DNA of 64,000 nucleotides from Streptomyces sp. NBC_01210 (GTDB lineage Bacteria; Actinomycetota; Actinomycetes; Streptomycetales; Streptomycetaceae): NCBI RefSeq assembly GCF_036010325.1, contig NZ_CP108549.1, positions 5,146,001 to 5,210,000 of the forward strand, read 5' to 3'. Shown piece by piece: positions 59,574 to 64,000 of this stretch (position 1 is its first letter; each line of letters starts with the position of its first letter). The notes under the pieces were generated by a model. It saw only the letters and a program-made list of their open reading frames with translations, ran no database searches and was not told where the DNA came from. The position numbers and the translations under genes were made by a program.

Positions 59574-60023
59574 TCAGACGGAGACCTTGTTCTGCGCCGC
59601 CCGGGGGTGCGGCTTGACGCTCTGCAGTACGGCCGCCGTCTGCTTGGCCGAAGCGATGGACTTCTCCGGCGGCTTGACCTTCTTGAACTTGGTCACGGCG
59701 AGCAGCGCCGCCAGCGCCGCCAGCACCAGGAACGCCCCGCCCACGATCAGGAACGACCAGGCGAGGCCAAGACCCAGATTGTGGATCCCGTACGCCGCGG
59801 CAAAGCTCAGCACCGGCAGCGAGAAGAGCGCGAACACTCCCGCGACGCTGATGGCCGCTCCGCCCATCGCGCCGCGCCTGACGTCCTGTCGCAGCTCCGC
59901 CTTGGCCAGGGCGATCTCGTCGTGCACAAGCGCGGACATCTCGGCGGTCGCCGAGGCGACCAACTGGCCGAGACTGCGGTCGGCGCCGACGGCGTTCGCC
60001 GTGCTGTTGCCGGGGTCGCTCAT
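59574..60023 (-). CDS. phage holin family / actinobacterial holin-superfamily membrane protein
   Basis: 149 aa. The N-terminal helix SLGQLVASATAEMSALVHDE then IALAKAELRQDVRRGAMGG is the PF07332-type signature; two transmembrane helices follow (ISVAGVFALFSLPVLSFAAA, LGLGLAWSFLIVGGAFLVLA). The C-terminal tail is charged (KKVKPPEKSIASAKQ). It is named after phage holins but is a conserved chromosomal protein of unknown role. ATG 60023 has GGGAG upstream and is better than the longer frame. Confidence 0.8.
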   Translation of the reverse strand: MSDPGNSTANAVGADRSLGQLVASATAEMSALVHDEIALAKAELRQDVRRGAMGGAAISVAGVFALFSLPVLSFAAAYGIHNLGLGLAWSFLIVGGAFLVLAALAALLAVTKFKKVKPPEKSIASAKQTAAVLQSVKPHPRAAQNKVSV

Positions 60024-60194
60024 CGCTGACTCCCTCTCCATCATCTACGGATCCGATGTCAGATCATGCCGGACTGCCGAGCATTGTGCCCCGCCAGGGG
60101 TCTTGTGGGGCTGCCCGCTTCGCACGTGCCGCCGGGAGGTGAACGTTGGTCGTTGCTTCGTCCGCTGATACGCATTCGGGGACGCGCGGCCAAT

Positions 60195-60238
60195 CGGGCA
60201 GGGCTCGGGCAGGGCTCGGGCAGGGCTCGGGCAGGGCT
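60195..60238. repeat. 11-bp tandem repeat, four perfect copies
   Basis: CGGGCAGGGCT repeats at 60195, 60206, 60217 and 60228, between the holin-like gene and the end of nhaA, 24 bases beyond the nhaA stop. Confidence 0.85.
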
Positions 60239-60262
60239 CCGGGGCGGCTCGGGCGAGTCAGA

Positions 60263-61663
60263 TCACGCAGGACTGTCGATTCCGTTGCGGGACGCCCCCG
60301 CCAGCCCTGCCTTGCGACGGTGCTCCGCCGCCTTCTCCTCGTAGATCGCCGCCATCCGCAGGTGGTACTCGGGATTGTCCTGCTCGTAGATGTCGGGGAT
60401 GCCGTCCTGGTCCTCGTCGCGCTCCTCGTCCTCGCACAGCGCCCGGTACTTGCGCACCCGCAGCTTGAGCAGAATCCCGGACAGTACGGCGGCGATCAGC
60501 GAGCCCATCAGGACCGCGGCCTTGACCTCGTCGGTCAGTGCCGCGTTGCCGGCGAAGGCGAGTTCGCCGATGAGGAGGGAGACAGTGAAGCCGATGCCGG
60601 CGAGTGAGGCGACGGCGAGGACGTCCGGCCAGGCGAGGTCGTCATTGAGCTCGGCCCTGGTGAAGCGTGCCGCCAGCCAGGTGCCGCCGAAGACGCCGAC
60701 GGTCTTGCCCACCACCAGACCGAGGACGACGCCAAGGGTCTCGGGCTTGGTGAAGACATCGGTGAGCGAGCTGCCGGAGACCGTGACACCCGCCGAGAAG
60801 AGCGCGAAAAGCGGTACGGCGAGACCCGCGGAAACGGGCCGTACGAGGTGCTCGATGTGCTCGCCGGGGGAGTACTCCTCGCCGTCCCGCTTGGTGCAGC
60901 GCAGCATCAGGCCCATCGCGACACCCGCGATGGTGGAGTGGACGCCGCTGTTGTACATCAGCCCCCAGATGACCAGGGCCAGCGGCACGTAGACGTACCA
61001 GCCGCGCACGCCTTTGCGCAGCAGCAGCCAGAACACGGCGAGCCCGATCACGGCCCCGCCGAGCGCGGCGAAGTTCAGGTCGTCGGTGAAGAAGACCGCG
61101 ATGATCAGGATCGCGAAGAGGTCGTCGACGACGGCGAGGGTCAGCAGGAACGCGCGCAGCGCGGACGGCAGCGAGGTGCCGATGACCGCGAGGACGGCGA
61201 GCGCGAAGGCGATGTCGGTGGCGGTCGGGACGGCCCAGCCGTCGGTGGAACCGCCGCCGATGACGGCGGTGAGGGTGTAGACGAGTGCGGGCACCACCAT
61301 GCCGCAGATCGCCGCGATCACGGGGAGGGCGGCCGCCTTGGGGTCGCGCAGCTCACCGGCGACCAGCTCGCGCTTGAGCTCGATGCCCGCGACGAAGAAG
61401 AAGATGGCGAGCAGCCCGTCGGCGGCCCAGTGCTGGACCGAGAGGTCGAGGCCGAGGGCGGCCGGGCCCATATGGAAGCTGCGTACGGATTCGTAGCTGT
61501 CGCTCAGCGGGGTGTTCGCCCAGATCAGCGCGGCGATCGTGGCTATCAGGAGGAGTACGCCACCGACGGTCTCGGCGCGCAGCGCGTCCGACACGTATGT
61601 CCGCTCGGGCAGCGAAAGACGTCCGAGGAACTTGCGGTTGGTGGGGGTGGGCGGCGCGGCCAC
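60263..61663 (-). CDS. nhaA: Na+/H+ antiporter NhaA
   Basis: 466 aa. It starts at GTG 61663 after GGAGGT. Twelve helices. TDIAFALAVLAVIG and LTLAVVDDLFAILIIAVFF carry the paired Asp residues that bind and exchange Na+ and H+ (equivalent to D163/D164 in E. coli NhaA); GIELKRELVAGELRD and SGVHSTIAGVAMGLML are further family marks. The C-terminal extension CEDEERDEDQDGIPDIYEQD contains a D-x-D-x-D-G-x-x-D calcium-loop-like motif not found in E. coli NhaA. Tandem repeats follow its stop. Confidence 0.93.
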   Translation of the reverse strand: MAAPPTPTNRKFLGRLSLPERTYVSDALRAETVGGVLLLIATIAALIWANTPLSDSYESVRSFHMGPAALGLDLSVQHWAADGLLAIFFFVAGIELKRELVAGELRDPKAAALPVIAAICGMVVPALVYTLTAVIGGGSTDGWAVPTATDIAFALAVLAVIGTSLPSALRAFLLTLAVVDDLFAILIIAVFFTDDLNFAALGGAVIGLAVFWLLLRKGVRGWYVYVPLALVIWGLMYNSGVHSTIAGVAMGLMLRCTKRDGEEYSPGEHIEHLVRPVSAGLAVPLFALFSAGVTVSGSSLTDVFTKPETLGVVLGLVVGKTVGVFGGTWLAARFTRAELNDDLAWPDVLAVASLAGIGFTVSLLIGELAFAGNAALTDEVKAAVLMGSLIAAVLSGILLKLRVRKYRALCEDEERDEDQDGIPDIYEQDNPEYHLRMAAIYEEKAAEHRRKAGLAGASRNGIDSPA

Positions 61664-61942
61664 GTCGTGGGACCTCCGGTCGGGTAGGCAGGGCGGAACA
61701 CATGCCGACCAGACTTCCCGGCGCACCTAGTTTCTTATCGCGCCATTGACGCGGTCATTAGTTTACCTAAGAGCGCAAGGGCGTATCCGGTGACCCTCAC
61801 TTTAGGTGCATAAGGGGCGCGTGGCGCGATGCCGCCGGGCCGCCGGGTGCGCGTGCCTGCGGCGCGAACCGCCGCCTCGGGGCGCCGGGTCCAGCTCCAA
61901 CTCGTACCGCAACCCATGGGGCGCCAACCCGTCCATGGCGAG
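61664..61942. other. intergenic region between nhaA and acsA
   Basis: No gene is seen. It lies upstream of leftward nhaA (promoter expected) and downstream of leftward acsA (terminator at 61943-61974). A short AT-rich patch at about 61731-61775 is a candidate nhaA promoter. Confidence 0.5.
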
Positions 61943-61974
61943 GGGGTCCGGCCGCCGCGCGGCGGCCGGACCCC
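61943..61974 (-). terminator. acsA terminator
   Basis: Perfect 32-base palindrome with 16-base arms starting GGGGTCCGGCCGCCGC, 18 bases beyond the acsA stop. Confidence 0.9.
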
Positions 61975-61992
61975 TTCCCCCAACGCCGGGTC

Positions 61993-63948
<1,956 letters not shown>

Positions 63949-64000
63949 GACATCTCCCTTTCCCAGGGCGTCCTATGTGCCTATGTGTCCCAGGCCATAG

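Noticed and set aside
59574..60023. Prophage holin/lysis cassette
   Set aside because: No endolysin or other phage genes nearby; this holin-superfamily protein is a common chromosomal gene in actinobacteria.

Overview
The window is about 75% GC chromosomal DNA of a Streptomyces. The evidence is a WblA-type WhiB protein beside two ArsA-like ATPases and a penicillin-binding protein, a Streptomyces-type Crp next to endonuclease III, MarP, NhaA, acetyl-CoA synthetase, many GTG/TTG starts and Streptomyces-type mobile genes (DUF317, MobC/relaxase, IS21, IS5-like, IS110). It alternates between conserved core blocks and an accessory block of roughly 30 kb.

Layout. Base 3-1133 is the 3' part of metG. 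1.17-10.4 kb is a divergently organised accessory cluster. A six-gene leftward operon encodes a SAM methyltransferase, an N,N-dimethylformamidase-beta-like protein, a GT-B glycosyltransferase, a polytopic membrane protein, an FkbM methyltransferase and a histidine phosphatase. It diverges from a two-gene rightward unit (HTH+P-loop kinase fusion, small nucleotide-kinase-like protein), which converges on a HAD phosphatase and a 6-phosphogluconate-dehydrogenase-like protein. I cannot name a pathway for it. An IS21 element with a 4-bp target duplication lies at 10.8-13.8 kb, where it has replaced the last seven residues of a nucleotidyltransferase. 14.9-24 kb is the backbone of a mobilizable integrative element: DUF317 proteins, relaxase, MobC, a zinc-finger protein, a HTH protein, an XRE regulator, an excisionase-like protein and a tyrosine integrase that carries an embedded LacI-type HTH. 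A 400-bp segment with 20 GGGGAC/GTCCCC hexamers lies upstream of mobC and is the best candidate for a cis-acting transfer or replication site. 24-29.9 kb holds four proteins of unknown function, ending near an intact tRNA-Pro(CGG).

30.4-34.1 kb encodes a metallophosphoesterase and two polyprenol-dependent mannosyltransferase-type membrane enzymes (GT87 and MptB-like). 34.3-38.6 kb is a graveyard: a cutA fragment, a secreted protein, a fused IS5/IS3 transposase remnant, a secreted ricin-B/aerolysin-like protein with two in-frame stops before its conserved end, a second transposase scrap and a truncated large serine recombinase. 38.7-64 kb is core: YqeY, a class A PBP, IS110 (with a probable bridge-RNA region), wblA, two ArsA ATPases, a DUF4177-like protein, RidA, a giant secreted sugar dehydrogenase, NUDIX, a small CxxC protein, an MBL hydrolase, an SPFH protein, crp, nth, NUDIX/CoA pyrophosphatase, MarP, an alpha/beta hydrolase, a holin-like protein, nhaA and acsA.

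A recurring feature of the core part is short tandem repeats lying just downstream of, or across, stop codons (RidA, MBL hydrolase, alpha/beta hydrolase, NhaA and, more loosely, YqeY and SPFH). Family assignments were made by reading motifs. No database search was run, so names given without a gene symbol are family-level only.
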